Shown one piece after another: positions 15,436-24,004 of a stretch of 47,771 nt of DNA. The notes under the pieces were generated by a model. That model was given only the letters and a program-made list of their open reading frames with translations. It made no database searches and was not told where the DNA came from. Made by a program: the position numbers and the translations under genes. Every line of letters begins with the position of its first letter. Positions within the stretch are counted from its first letter, which is position 1. The stretch comes from Succinivibrionaceae bacterium. GTDB taxonomy: Bacteria > Pseudomonadota > Gammaproteobacteria > Enterobacterales > Succinivibrionaceae. Location of the stretch: the NCBI GenBank assembly GCA_017480795.1, contig JAFURY010000113.1:1-47771 (forward strand). The letters run 5' to 3'.

Positions 15436-17094
15436 ATGAGCAAATCCCCGAATTTCCGGGAAAGAGCGCTATTCCTGGTAAGCCCCAGGCGCGGAAACGA
15501 AGCCTATCAGGAGCGCCTTGCCCGTGAGCAACGGACAAGCGCCGGGAACAGCCAGGAAAAACGCGGCGGCCCACGCATGGCAACCAGCTATTACGGGCGG
15601 CACGGAGCCAGCACAACGCTTAATAGCATGATTGGCTGGCTGGTGGGCGGCGGCGCTGCCGAGGACGATATAGACGTACACGGTGCGACGCTAAGGAAAC
15701 GTGCCCGCGATCTATACGCAGGTGGCGGCCTGGCCCGCAGCGGTCCGAACACCCTTGTAACCAATGTTGTCGGCTGGGGCATCATGCCCAAGCCGAAGAT
15801 CGACAGCGATCTTTTGGGCATGTCGGACGAAGCCCGCGACGAATGGGAGCGGAACACGCTGCGAGAGTTCAGACTATGGGCAGAAAATGTCATGTGTGAC
15901 GCCGGGCGGCAGCTCGACTTTTACGGGATGCAGCGGCTTGCTTTTCTGAGCAAGCTTATGAGTGGTGATGTGTTTGCCCTGTTCGGGATGAAGGAAAATA
16001 AACGGACGCCCTATCAGCTGACGATCCGCATCATTGAAGCCGACCGCGTGGCGACGCCGGAAAGCAACGGCGAAAGCACCAGCCAGACCACAGACAGCGG
16101 CGGGCGCATCATCGACGGTGTGGAGCTGGACAAAGAGGGCGCTGTGATCCGCTATTACATCACCAGCCGGCACCCGCTGGCCGAGGAAGATAACAGCGAA
16201 TTGATCTATACGCCCATAGACGCATTTGGCAGCGATACGGGGATGCCAAACATCCTGCATGTGATGACCCATGAGCGCCCGGAGCAGCGGCGCGGCGTTC
16301 CATTTGTTGCAGCAATCATCGAACTGCTAAAGCAGTTTGACCGCTACATCAACAGCGAACTGGCCGCTAACCTGGTATCTGCCATGCTGACTGCGTTCAT
16401 CACCAACACAGAGGACGGATCACAAAACGGCCTGGAACACTCCGTAGACGATGAAGAGCGCGTAACGGATGATGAGCTGCACCTTGAATTGCGCCCAGGC
16501 GCGATCTATGATCTGCCGCCCGGAAAGAAGATTGAGCATATCAATCCGCTGCGGGCAAACAGCGCCTTTGAGAGCTTTGTTACTGCCCTTGAAACCATCA
16601 TCGGCAGCAGCATTGATATTCCGAAAGAAGTGCTGCTGCACAAATATGACAGCAACTATACCGCCGCCCGCAGCGCATTGCTTGACTTCTGGCGCACTGT
16701 GCGCGTACACCGAGCCGGTTTCAACGCATCATTCAATCAGCCGATTTATGAAGCGTGGCTATCCGAAGCTGTTGCAACTGGGCGTATTGAAGCCCCTGGT
16801 TTTTTTGAAGACCCCGCCATCCGGCAGGCATGGTGCGGCTGTATGTGGATGGGCGTCAGCATGGGCCATGTTGACCCGAAGAAGGAAGTTGAGGCCGCAA
16901 TCCTGCGCATCCAGGCTCATTTGTCCACGGAGGAGCAGGAGGCCAGGGAATATAACGGCAACGACTGGAACGAGATCATCCGGCAGCGTCAGAAAGAGAT
17001 AGAGGCCATGGCCGATTATCAGGAAAGCAGTATGGATGTACCTGATACCAGCGTGGACGATGAGACGAAAAAGGAGGATGACGACGATGAATAA
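15436..17094 (+). CDS. portal protein (lambda gpB family)
   Basis: A 552-aa protein behind AAGGAGGAATT. Family features are the early ATSYYGRHGASTTLNSMIGW region, RSGPNTLVTNVVGWGI, QLDFYGMQRLAFLSKLMSGD, the EADRVATP stretch and the SSIDIPKEVLLHKYDSNYTA segment before the C-terminal helices. It forms the dodecameric DNA channel at one head vertex. The last 8 nt overlap the protease gene. Confidence 0.92.
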   Translation: MSKSPNFRERALFLVSPRRGNEAYQERLAREQRTSAGNSQEKRGGPRMATSYYGRHGASTTLNSMIGWLVGGGAAEDDIDVHGATLRKRARDLYAGGGLARSGPNTLVTNVVGWGIMPKPKIDSDLLGMSDEARDEWERNTLREFRLWAENVMCDAGRQLDFYGMQRLAFLSKLMSGDVFALFGMKENKRTPYQLTIRIIEADRVATPESNGESTSQTTDSGGRIIDGVELDKEGAVIRYYITSRHPLAEEDNSELIYTPIDAFGSDTGMPNILHVMTHERPEQRRGVPFVAAIIELLKQFDRYINSELAANLVSAMLTAFITNTEDGSQNGLEHSVDDEERVTDDELHLELRPGAIYDLPPGKKIEHINPLRANSAFESFVTALETIIGSSIDIPKEVLLHKYDSNYTAARSALLDFWRTVRVHRAGFNASFNQPIYEAWLSEAVATGRIEAPGFFEDPAIRQAWCGCMWMGVSMGHVDPKKEVEAAILRIQAHLSTEEQEAREYNGNDWNEIIRQRQKEIEAMADYQESSMDVPDTSVDDETKKEDDDDE

Positions 17095-18232
17095 GGATCG
17101 TTTTTTGCTGCGCTTCGATATGAAAGTCGAGGGCGAAGAAGCGGAGATCACCGTTTATAGCGTCATCGACGGCGATAAATGGTGGGGGGATGAAACCACC
17201 CCTGCGGACTTCGACAAGGCGCTGAAGGATGCTATTAAAAACGGCGCGACGCGCCTTAATTTGCGCGTGAACAGTCCGGGCGGCGACGTGTACAGCGCCG
17301 TTGCCATGCGGAGTATGATTATCAATTCTGGCTTTGAACAGGTGCGCGTGATGATCGAGGGCCTTTGCGCCAGCGCCGCTACACTGTTTGCCACTGTGCC
17401 CGGTGCTCACGTGGTTATTGCTGAGGGCAGCGAGTTTATGATCCACAATCCCAGCACGATTGCATGGGGCGACGCGAAAGAAATGCAGGACACCGTCGAT
17501 CATCTGCACAAGCTGGAGGATCAGTTCCATTCCATGTACGCCGCCAGGACCGGGCAGGCCGAGGAGCAGATCAAGGAATGGATGGACGCCACCACCTGGT
17601 TTACGGCCAAAGAGGCCGTGGATTACGGATTTTGTGATGAAATGCTGGAGGCCGAAAAGCAGAATAAGGGACGCGCCGTAGCCTGCGTGAACGCGCGGGA
17701 AATGATGCTGATGCGCAGCGCCTATAAGGACGTTCCGGAGGCCGTCACCGTGCGGGATGAAGCGCCCGCCACCAATAAAGGCAGCAACGATTCCTCAGTT
17801 GCCGGGGTATCGTCTGTAAATACAACCAAGGAGGGAAACCCCAATATGGAAATCAAGGACATCACCAGGGAACAGCTTCTTGCGGATAACCCGGCGCTGG
17901 TGGATCAGATCGCCCAGCAGGCCGTGGCCGCAGAGAGGCAGCGTATCCAGGACATTTTGGACGCCAAAATGACCGGCTACGATGACATGGCCGAGCAGGC
18001 CATCAAGGACGGCACCGACGCCAACGTGTTCATGCGCAATATGATCGCCGCGCAGAAGCAGAAAGGCGGCAAATTCCTGGAAGATCGCCAGAAAGAAACT
18101 GCCCCCGCGAAGAACGTGGCGGCCAGCGCTCCCGAAATCAACACCGGCGATGGCGCAGCTGAGGATGCCGCCGCCAAGCAGATCGCCAAGTTTGCCGAGG
18201 ATATGGCGTACACTGGCAATAGCATGTACTAA
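17087..18232 (+). CDS. ClpP-type head maturation protease fused to scaffold
   Basis: A 381-aa protein. The N-terminal S14/ClpP-like domain (about 1-220) shows nucleophile Ser96 in GLCASAAT and His120 in FMIHNPST. The C-terminal part (about 254-381) is charged and helical, as in capsid scaffolds. ATG 17087 follows AAGGAGG and overlaps the portal stop; the longer ORF from 17036 is a shadow extension. As in lambda gpC, it should process the prohead and remove the scaffold. Confidence 0.9.
   Translation: MNKDRFLLRFDMKVEGEEAEITVYSVIDGDKWWGDETTPADFDKALKDAIKNGATRLNLRVNSPGGDVYSAVAMRSMIINSGFEQVRVMIEGLCASAATLFATVPGAHVVIAEGSEFMIHNPSTIAWGDAKEMQDTVDHLHKLEDQFHSMYAARTGQAEEQIKEWMDATTWFTAKEAVDYGFCDEMLEAEKQNKGRAVACVNAREMMLMRSAYKDVPEAVTVRDEAPATNKGSNDSSVAGVSSVNTTKEGNPNMEIKDITREQLLADNPALVDQIAQQAVAAERQRIQDILDAKMTGYDDMAEQAIKDGTDANVFMRNMIAAQKQKGGKFLEDRQKETAPAKNVAASAPEINTGDGAAEDAAAKQIAKFAEDMAYTGNSMY
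17846..18232 (+). CDS. nested scaffold protein (Nu3-like internal start)
   Basis: In frame within the protease gene, ATG 17846 (residue 254) has its own strong AAGGAGGG at 17828-17835. It would give a separate 128-aa product: the acidic helical scaffold MEIKDITREQ... to the shared stop. This reproduces the lambda C/Nu3 arrangement in which free scaffold is made in excess over the protease fusion. Confidence 0.65.
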   Translation: MEIKDITREQLLADNPALVDQIAQQAVAAERQRIQDILDAKMTGYDDMAEQAIKDGTDANVFMRNMIAAQKQKGGKFLEDRQKETAPAKNVAASAPEINTGDGAAEDAAAKQIAKFAEDMAYTGNSMY

Positions 18233-18250
18233 TCAAGGAGGTACGACGAT

Positions 18251-18673
18251 ATGAGCAGCCTGTATGAGACTATCGGCACCAAGAATTACAAGAATCTGCT
18301 GGCCGAGCCCAACGGCGATCCCATCGCCATCCCATGTAAGCCCGGCAATGGCAGCCTGGCCATCGGCACGCTGATGTACCGCGAAGCCAGCGGCATGTAT
18401 AGCCCCGCCGCCGCCGCCCAGGCCATCGACGCCAATATGCTGGTAGTGCTGGGCGAGGATGTGGACACCGGCAGTGCTCCTGCCTCCGGCGAAACCGCTG
18501 TTGCCGAGGACGCTCTGGCATACCGCGCCGGTACGTTCATTGAGGGCACTGTTAAACTGGCCGCTGGCGCGGCTCTGACCGCCGCAATCAAGGTCGTCCT
18601 GCGCAAGCAGAACATCGTGTTCGATCAGGACACCACCGCCGTTGAGTTCGACAACACCGTGACCGGCTCATAA
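18251..18673 (+). CDS. head decoration protein (gpD-like)
   Basis: A 140-aa protein between the scaffold and the capsid gene, where lambda D lies. Ala/Gly-rich beta-type sequence (GSLAIGTLMYREASGMYSP, VLGEDVDTGSAPASGET) and size agree with trimeric head-stabilising decoration proteins. Preceded by AAGGAGG. Confidence 0.75.
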   Translation: MSSLYETIGTKNYKNLLAEPNGDPIAIPCKPGNGSLAIGTLMYREASGMYSPAAAAQAIDANMLVVLGEDVDTGSAPASGETAVAEDALAYRAGTFIEGTVKLAAGAALTAAIKVVLRKQNIVFDQDTTAVEFDNTVTGS

Positions 18674-18708
18674 CAGCGGATCACCTGAGAAAAGGAGGAT
18701 AAAACACT

Positions 18709-19752
18709 ATGGATATTTACACCACCGCCGCGCAGCTTAAAGCGATTGAGCTTTTGCCTCGCGTTTATACCTGGCTGTTCGACACGTTCTGCAAGGATCA
18801 GGGCTGCGTCGAAGATGAAAAAGCCATCTATGACTACATGAAGGGCACCCAGCGCATGGCCCCCGTGGTGCATCCTGGCACTGGCGGCGTCGTGATGCCG
18901 CGTGACGGGTATTCCACCCGGCAGATCGGCTTCTGCACCATCGCCCCTGAGCGCATCATCGAAAACAACGACCTTCTGGGCCGCTCTTTTGGTGAAAAGG
19001 TGCTGGGCGCTATGACGCCCCAGGAACGTGAGCGCAAGATGCTGGCCCGCGACCTAACGGAAATGCGGGCCGCCATTCAGCGCCGCCGCGAGCATATGGC
19101 CCGCCAGGTGCTGCTGACCGGCAAACTGAGCCTGTTCAAGTACACCAACGAGGGCCGCGACAAGGAGCCTACCGTTGAAGCGGACTATGGTTTCACCAAC
19201 TTCTACACCGTGGACAGCGGCAAGGAGTGGAACACTGCCGGCGCTGATATTAACGGCGACATGCAAGAAATCTACGATCTGGTGTATGACGGCCTGGGCC
19301 AGATCAGCGTTATGGTGATGGCTCCCGACGTTGCGAACGCCCTGCTGAACAACAGCAAGTATGTGAAGTTCTTCGATGGCCGAAACATCGACATGGGCGC
19401 GATCAACACCCGCTATGTAGGCCAGGGCGTGCGTTTCATCGGCTGGAACGCGGACGGCGTGGAGCTGTATTCTCTTTCCGGCAAGTACCTGGACGACGAT
19501 GGCACCATGAAGCCCCTGCTGCCCAGCGGCAAGCTGATCGCAGGCTCCAAGGGGATGCTGAATGTGTTCCATGGCCCCGTTACCCAGGTCGAGAAGGAGG
19601 ACAGCTCCGCACAGCACATTACCTACATCAAGAAGGAAGTTCCTCTGCGCCATGGCAGCATTGATGCCAGCTGCATCATGAACCGCCTGACGAGCTGCCC
19701 CACCATCGTTCCCGCGAACGTGGACGGCTGGGCTGTAGCGACCGTGCTGTAA
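18709..19752 (+). CDS. major capsid protein (lambda gpE family)
   Basis: A 347-aa protein. The N-terminus DIYTTAAQLKAIELLPRV, the internal GYSTRQIGFCTIAPERIIENNDLLGR stretch and PSGKLIAGSKGMLNVFHGPVT near the C-terminus are typical of gpE capsids with an HK97 fold. Strong AAAGGAGG. It builds the icosahedral shell. Codon use is more biased than in the early genes, as expected for the most abundant virion protein. Confidence 0.93.
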   Translation: MDIYTTAAQLKAIELLPRVYTWLFDTFCKDQGCVEDEKAIYDYMKGTQRMAPVVHPGTGGVVMPRDGYSTRQIGFCTIAPERIIENNDLLGRSFGEKVLGAMTPQERERKMLARDLTEMRAAIQRRREHMARQVLLTGKLSLFKYTNEGRDKEPTVEADYGFTNFYTVDSGKEWNTAGADINGDMQEIYDLVYDGLGQISVMVMAPDVANALLNNSKYVKFFDGRNIDMGAINTRYVGQGVRFIGWNADGVELYSLSGKYLDDDGTMKPLLPSGKLIAGSKGMLNVFHGPVTQVEKEDSSAQHITYIKKEVPLRHGSIDASCIMNRLTSCPTIVPANVDGWAVATVL

Positions 19753-19790
19753 CATATACGCGCCATACGCGCATAAGAAAGGATGGTCCC

Positions 19791-20138
19791 ATGGAATACA
19801 TTGCCAATCACTATATCAAGGTGGACGGCAGAGTGCGTTTTCCGGGCGAGATTTTCCAGAAAGAATATGATAAAGCGGCTGAAAAGCGGCTGATCGAAGC
19901 GGGCGCGATCCGTAAAGCGGACGCGCCCGTTTCTCATGCCGTGGATGCCGAGCCTGTCGTCCCGCAGGAAGAAGTAAAGCCCATCCCGGAAAACGAGCAA
20001 GAACATAGCGAGGTCGATATGCAGCAGACGGAGGACGAAACCACTGACATGGATCCGCCCACCGTGGATGTGACGGACGCTGTTGTAACTGCCCCGAAGG
20101 ACACGAAAAAGAACGCGAAAAAGGAAGGTAAGAAGTGA
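19791..20138 (+). CDS. small head-module protein, 115 aa
   Basis: Behind AAAGGATGG. The N-terminal 45 residues (YIKVDGRVRFPGEIFQKEYD, then RLIEAGAI) are structured. The rest is an acidic, Thr/Pro-rich tail ending in Lys-rich KKNAKKEGKK. Probably a connector or minor head protein; no certain family. Confidence 0.5.
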   Translation: MEYIANHYIKVDGRVRFPGEIFQKEYDKAAEKRLIEAGAIRKADAPVSHAVDAEPVVPQEEVKPIPENEQEHSEVDMQQTEDETTDMDPPTVDVTDAVVTAPKDTKKNAKKEGKK

Positions 20139-20296
20139 TGACCGTCAAGATCATTGCCAACGGCGAAAAGCTGAAAACTTCCCATGAATACGGCCTGCGC
20201 CTGATCGAACAGGGCAAGGCCGTTTTCTTGCCTGATGAAGCTCCTGCCCCTGTCAAGCCCAAGAAAAAGGACGAGAAAAAAGGTGAGGCCGAGTGA
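20138..20296 (+). CDS. very small Lys-rich protein, 52 aa
   Basis: ATG 20138 overlaps the previous stop and the frame ends at TGA 20294-20296. The core HEYGLRLIEQGKAVFLPDEA resembles the EAGAI-type motif of the gene before it. The tail is Lys/Pro-rich (VKPKKKDEKK). The likeness suggests a small duplicated module. Confidence 0.55.
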   Translation: MTVKIIANGEKLKTSHEYGLRLIEQGKAVFLPDEAPAPVKPKKKDEKKGEAE

Positions 20297-20637
20297 GCCT
20301 AAAGGATCGCATCGATGCCGACAGGTCACGGGTATTCATGCAATACAACCATTTTGCGGATTATCACACCTGGAACGGCATCAAGTTCCTGTGCGTAGTG
20401 GATGAAGACACGGCCATAAAGCGCAAGAACAATAACGTAAACGACATATCGTGGGACAATAACACCATTGATACGTTGATTTACGTTCCACAGGATAAGT
20501 GGCCTGGCCGCTATCCGGTTCCCAATGAGCACGGGATTTTTGACAAAGTGATGATGAAAATTCTCCAAGTACAAAACGACATGGGGATGCTGACGATTGT
20601 ATTGTCGGCTCAATCTCCCAAGGCGGTGGCAGAATGA
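20293..20637 (+). CDS. head-tail attachment protein (gpFII-like)
   Basis: A 114-aa protein starting at GTG 20293 (GTGA overlap). The opening SLKDRIDADRSRVFMQYNHF and the following WNGIKFLCVVDED resemble the small head-tail joining proteins of Gram-positive phages with lambda-type heads. Position between capsid and tail genes agrees. Moderate certainty. Confidence 0.5.
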   Translation: MSLKDRIDADRSRVFMQYNHFADYHTWNGIKFLCVVDEDTAIKRKNNNVNDISWDNNTIDTLIYVPQDKWPGRYPVPNEHGIFDKVMMKILQVQNDMGMLTIVLSAQSPKAVAE

Positions 20638-21290
20638 GGACAACGGAAAGGCTGACTAAGCTGGCAGACTGGACATACAAAACGATATGTAAGGGGCGTC
20701 AGATGAAAACGCCTGCGCCTAATATGGACATAACGAAGATTGTACGCCAGGAGCCGAGAGTATTCATCGGTTATTATCCCATGCGCTCAGATCAGACGCA
20801 ATGGGCTGAAGAAGATGTACTGAACACAGCCCCAAGCGTGCTTCTGATGCCTACGCAAGCGCCGGTAAAGTATATGGAGGAAGAACGCTTCGACCGTTAC
20901 AACGGCGTCCATAGACCGCAACAATTGGGGCAAGCGCTGTCCATTCAAGCGCTATTCAGCGTTTATGAGGATGGCGTGCGTATGCCGGGGTTTGTTGCAA
21001 AAGCAGAGGATGAAGGCTTTTACGATATGTCCCTTATCAAAGAGGGGACAAAAGAGGGCCTGTTTACGCTGCTTGACTGGATGGACGATTTCAAAGATGC
21101 GCTGCTGGGGCAGAAGATGATCCCGCATACAGACTTGTTTGTGAGAGAGTCGAGCATGTCCTATGGATTGTGGGCAGATCAGAAGTACATCAACGATAAG
21201 CGCTCCTTGTTTTACGGCTTTGTCAATGTGACATTCCAATGCTACGCGGAAGAAAAGCCCAACGAGGACTATCAATCACTTTTGGATTAA
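20634..21290 (+). CDS. putative tail completion / neck protein, 218 aa
   Basis: It starts in an ATGA overlap with the attachment gene and ends just before the sheath. Mixed alpha/beta sequence (QEPRVFIGYYPMRSDQTQWA, then TLLDWMDDFKDALLGQ). No firm family. In contractile-tail clusters the gene in front of the sheath usually encodes a tail terminator or neck protein, so that role is inferred. Confidence 0.45.
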   Translation: MRTTERLTKLADWTYKTICKGRQMKTPAPNMDITKIVRQEPRVFIGYYPMRSDQTQWAEEDVLNTAPSVLLMPTQAPVKYMEEERFDRYNGVHRPQQLGQALSIQALFSVYEDGVRMPGFVAKAEDEGFYDMSLIKEGTKEGLFTLLDWMDDFKDALLGQKMIPHTDLFVRESSMSYGLWADQKYINDKRSLFYGFVNVTFQCYAEEKPNEDYQSLLD

Positions 21291-21305
21291 AAGGAGGATA
21301 ACAAC

Positions 21306-22799
21306 ATGGCGAATTATCTGCACGGCGCTTACGGCCAGCAGCAGGCCGTTGGCAGCCGGATTGCTACCGAGAGCCAGCAGGCGATTGTCCTGGTCGGCAC
21401 TGCTCCCGTGAACACCATTGCGGGCGGCGCTGCCAACGTAAATGTGCCTGTCCTGGTGAACGATATTTCCGAGGCGCGTCGCGCTTTCGGTTATAGCGAC
21501 GCTTGGGAAAAGTATACCCTGTGCGAAGCGATGCACGTTTTCCTGGAGCTGAACGGCGTCGGCCCTCTGGTGATGATCAACGTCCTGGACCCCGCTACGC
21601 ATAAGAAAGCGCAGAAGGGCAGCAAGAGCCTGACCCCTGCCAATGGCCGCGTTACCATTACCAACGCAGGCGATATTGTGCTGGACAGCGTGGTTGTCAA
21701 GAGCGGAGAAACCACCAAAACGAAGGACACCGATTACACCATCAGCTACAACTACCTGAAAAAGACCATCGTTATTGCCGAGCTTACCAGCGGAGCGCTG
21801 GGCACCACCGCCCTGACGATTACTTATGACGAGATCGACGCAAGCGCCGTGACTTCCGCCGCCGTGATCGGCGCGACAGACGGCAACGGCCTGAACACGG
21901 GCCTGTACGCGATCAAGAACGTATACCAGTTGACCGGCATGATCCCGTCCTACCTGATGGCCCCTGGCTGGTCCGAAATTCCCGCCGTTCATGCGGTCAT
22001 GGCTCAGGTGAGCATCAAGATCAATAACCACTGGGACGCCTGGATGTTCACCGATCTGCCCATCACCGACAACGGTACGGCCCTGACGCTGGACACCGCC
22101 GCCACCTGGAAAAACGCCAACAACTACAACAAGAACAACGAAACCGTATCCTTCCCGATGTTCGTTGGCACCGATGGCAAGTATTACCACGCCAGTGTGA
22201 TCCGCGCCGCGAATTTCCTCGACCTGCTGGCCGAGAACGACGGCATTCCGTATCATACCGCCAGCAATACCGACGCCAGCATCATTGCCAATCTGTGGCT
22301 GGGCGCGTCCTCTGCGGGCCGTGTGTACGACGATACCCTGATCAATGAAAAGCTGGTAAAGAACGGCATCTGCTCCGCTGCCTTTGTGGGTGGCCGCTGG
22401 GCCATTTGGGGCGCTCATGCCGCCAGCTACGATCAGGAGAACGGCGACACCATCAACGTGTCGGAAACCAATGTGATGATGCTGTACTACATCAGCAACG
22501 ATTTCCAGCACCGCCGCGTCCGCGACGTGGACAAGCCCCTGTCTGCCAATGATATTCAGGCCATCGTGGCCGAGGAACAGACTCGCCTTGATGCCCTGGT
22601 CAAGATCGGCGCCCTGACCTACGCCAACGCTTTCCTGAACACGGACGCCATCGCCCGCAGCGATATGTATAACGGCGACTATATGTTCACCTTCGATGTG
22701 ACGACCACCCCGCTTGCCAAGAGCCTGACGGCCCTGGTGAATTGGGTGGATGACGGTTTCGCCACTTACTTCGCTGTCGGCAATGAGAGCGCCGACTAA
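21306..22799 (+). CDS. tail sheath protein (P2 FI / Mu L type)
   Basis: A 497-aa protein behind AAAAGGAGG. The N-terminal QQAIVLVGTAPVNTI and DISEARRAFGYSD, the domain insertion at about 105-190, and the C-terminal FLNTDAIARSDMYNGDYMF and VTTTPLAKSLTA are typical of contractile sheath subunits. It shows that the particle is a myovirus-type phage. Highly expressed codon style. Confidence 0.92.
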   Translation: MANYLHGAYGQQQAVGSRIATESQQAIVLVGTAPVNTIAGGAANVNVPVLVNDISEARRAFGYSDAWEKYTLCEAMHVFLELNGVGPLVMINVLDPATHKKAQKGSKSLTPANGRVTITNAGDIVLDSVVVKSGETTKTKDTDYTISYNYLKKTIVIAELTSGALGTTALTITYDEIDASAVTSAAVIGATDGNGLNTGLYAIKNVYQLTGMIPSYLMAPGWSEIPAVHAVMAQVSIKINNHWDAWMFTDLPITDNGTALTLDTAATWKNANNYNKNNETVSFPMFVGTDGKYYHASVIRAANFLDLLAENDGIPYHTASNTDASIIANLWLGASSAGRVYDDTLINEKLVKNGICSAAFVGGRWAIWGAHAASYDQENGDTINVSETNVMMLYYISNDFQHRRVRDVDKPLSANDIQAIVAEEQTRLDALVKIGALTYANAFLNTDAIARSDMYNGDYMFTFDVTTTPLAKSLTALVNWVDDGFATYFAVGNESAD

Positions 22800-22816
22800 G
22801 GAAGGAGAGAAAGACA

Positions 22817-23332
22817 ATGCCGAAGAAAGTATATAACAACGTTGAGGATCACAAGCTGCTGGACAACGGCCGCGTTGCGGAGGATATTACCTCTGTCACT
22901 ATCCCCGACATTGAGCATCCCACCGTGGATATTGACGCTGCCGGTATGGCTGGTCCTGTCAGCATGCCGAATCAGGTCAAAATCAACAACATGGAGCTGT
23001 CCATTGCCCATAACAACGGCGTGAACTGCGCGAGGCTGTCCGATTCTGGCAAGCACACGATTGAGTTCCGCCTCGCCCGCCAGCGCTACAATGTTCCGAA
23101 AGGCGAGATTGAGCATGAGAGCGTTAAGTACCGCTTTACCTGTGTGCATCGGTCCACGGCTGACGGTACGATTGAAAGCGGCAACCCCATCGGCAGCACC
23201 GAGCGCTATACCGTCCTTCGGTTTGAAAAGATCGTGGACGGAACCACCGTAACGCTGGTTGATAAGATGACCGGCACGATCAAGATCAACGGCAAGGACA
23301 TTGCCAGCACGGTCCAAAATCTTCTGAACTGA
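22817..23332 (+). CDS. major tail tube protein (P2 FII-like)
   Basis: A 171-aa protein immediately after the sheath with its own GGAAGGAGAG. VTIPDIEHPTVDIDAAGMAG and MELSIAHNNGVN fit the beta-sandwich inner tube of contractile tails. It is followed by the largest palindrome of the window, so transcription may drop here. Confidence 0.88.
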   Translation: MPKKVYNNVEDHKLLDNGRVAEDITSVTIPDIEHPTVDIDAAGMAGPVSMPNQVKINNMELSIAHNNGVNCARLSDSGKHTIEFRLARQRYNVPKGEIEHESVKYRFTCVHRSTADGTIESGNPIGSTERYTVLRFEKIVDGTTVTLVDKMTGTIKINGKDIASTVQNLLN

Positions 23333-23338
23333 TGCACC

Positions 23339-23376
23339 AGGACAGGCACCCGCGAACGTTCGCGGGTGCCTGTCCT
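23339..23376. terminator. 38-bp perfect palindrome, copy 3 of the family
   Basis: The core CCCGCGAACGTTCGCGGG is extended on both sides by AGGACAGGCA and TGCCTGTCCT into a 38-bp perfect palindrome, six bases after the tube stop. It is followed by TTCCTGACCTTT. Probably an attenuating terminator that keeps sheath and tube above downstream tail genes. Confidence 0.7.
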
Positions 23377-23432
23377 TTCCTGACCTTTATAAATAATAAC
23401 ATCATCAATCATCACACATAAGGAGACAGAAA

Positions 23433-23873
23433 ATGAGCGAAGAAATTAAAAAGGCTGAGGCCGAGAAAAAGGAAGCTGAAGAGCAGCAGGATACCGCCGA
23501 GGATTTGGCAACCAAAGACCCGATTGAATTTTTCAGCCGAGGTAAGTTCGCGCTGTCCACGCCGATTCATGCGGATGATCGGGATGTAAAGGAGCTGGAA
23601 TACGATTTTCTTGCTTTATCCAGCTTTGAATATGCCGAATGCATGGACCGGGATACTGGCACTCGCAACAACACTTTCAACATGACAAACAAGCAAGCGC
23701 TCAATCTTTTCGCAGCAGCGGCAGCAAGAAAAACAAAGGGCGTGGACGCCGCCGATGTGCGGCGCGGTCTGTCTGTGGCTGATGCCGTGAAAGCGGTTCA
23801 GATCGCAACAACTTTTTTTGTAGCGTGTTCCCAGGAGGGAAACAAGCGCATTACGACAGGATCGTCGAAATGA
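23433..23873 (+). CDS. tail assembly chaperone, short form (gpE-like)
   Basis: A 146-aa zero-frame product behind TAAGGAGAC. The charged N-terminal helix is followed by DPIEFFSRGKFALSTPI and a helical body. Position between tube and hub/tape measure is that of gpG/gpE chaperones, which coat the tape measure protein during tail assembly. Near its end lies an in-phase T TTT TTT heptamer (23813-23819) for the extended product. Confidence 0.75.
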   Translation: MSEEIKKAEAEKKEAEEQQDTAEDLATKDPIEFFSRGKFALSTPIHADDRDVKELEYDFLALSSFEYAECMDRDTGTRNNTFNMTNKQALNLFAAAAARKTKGVDAADVRRGLSVADAVKAVQIATTFFVACSQEGNKRITTGSSK

Positions 23874-23986
23874 GCCTTGTGACGCATTCTCCTGTTAATT
23901 GCTTTATGGAAATGACGCTGCGCATGTTCCTCGATTTCAGAGAATCGACCGTGCGCGTATTGAAGCGTCAAAAGGAACAACAATGA
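23433..23986 (+). CDS. tail assembly chaperone, -1 frameshift fusion (gpE+E'-like)
   Basis: At ACT TTT TTT G (23811-23820) a -1 shift lets translation continue to TGA 23984-23986, giving a 184-aa fusion. The added 55 residues (HYDRIVEMSLVTHSPVNCF...) contain the helical FMEMTLRMFLDF typical of the second half of such chaperones. They otherwise have no start codon of their own with a ribosome binding site. The arrangement is conserved across tailed phages. Confidence 0.7.
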
Positions 23987-24004
23987 GAAAGGGCGGCGTG
24001 GTCG

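Noticed and set aside
17036..17086. Upstream extension of the protease ORF
   Set aside because: Lies in the portal gene and lacks an RBS; ATG 17087 has AAGGAGG.
21276..22817. 513-codon antisense ORF over the sheath gene
   Set aside because: A codon-bias shadow of a highly expressed gene; no RBS and no recognisable product.
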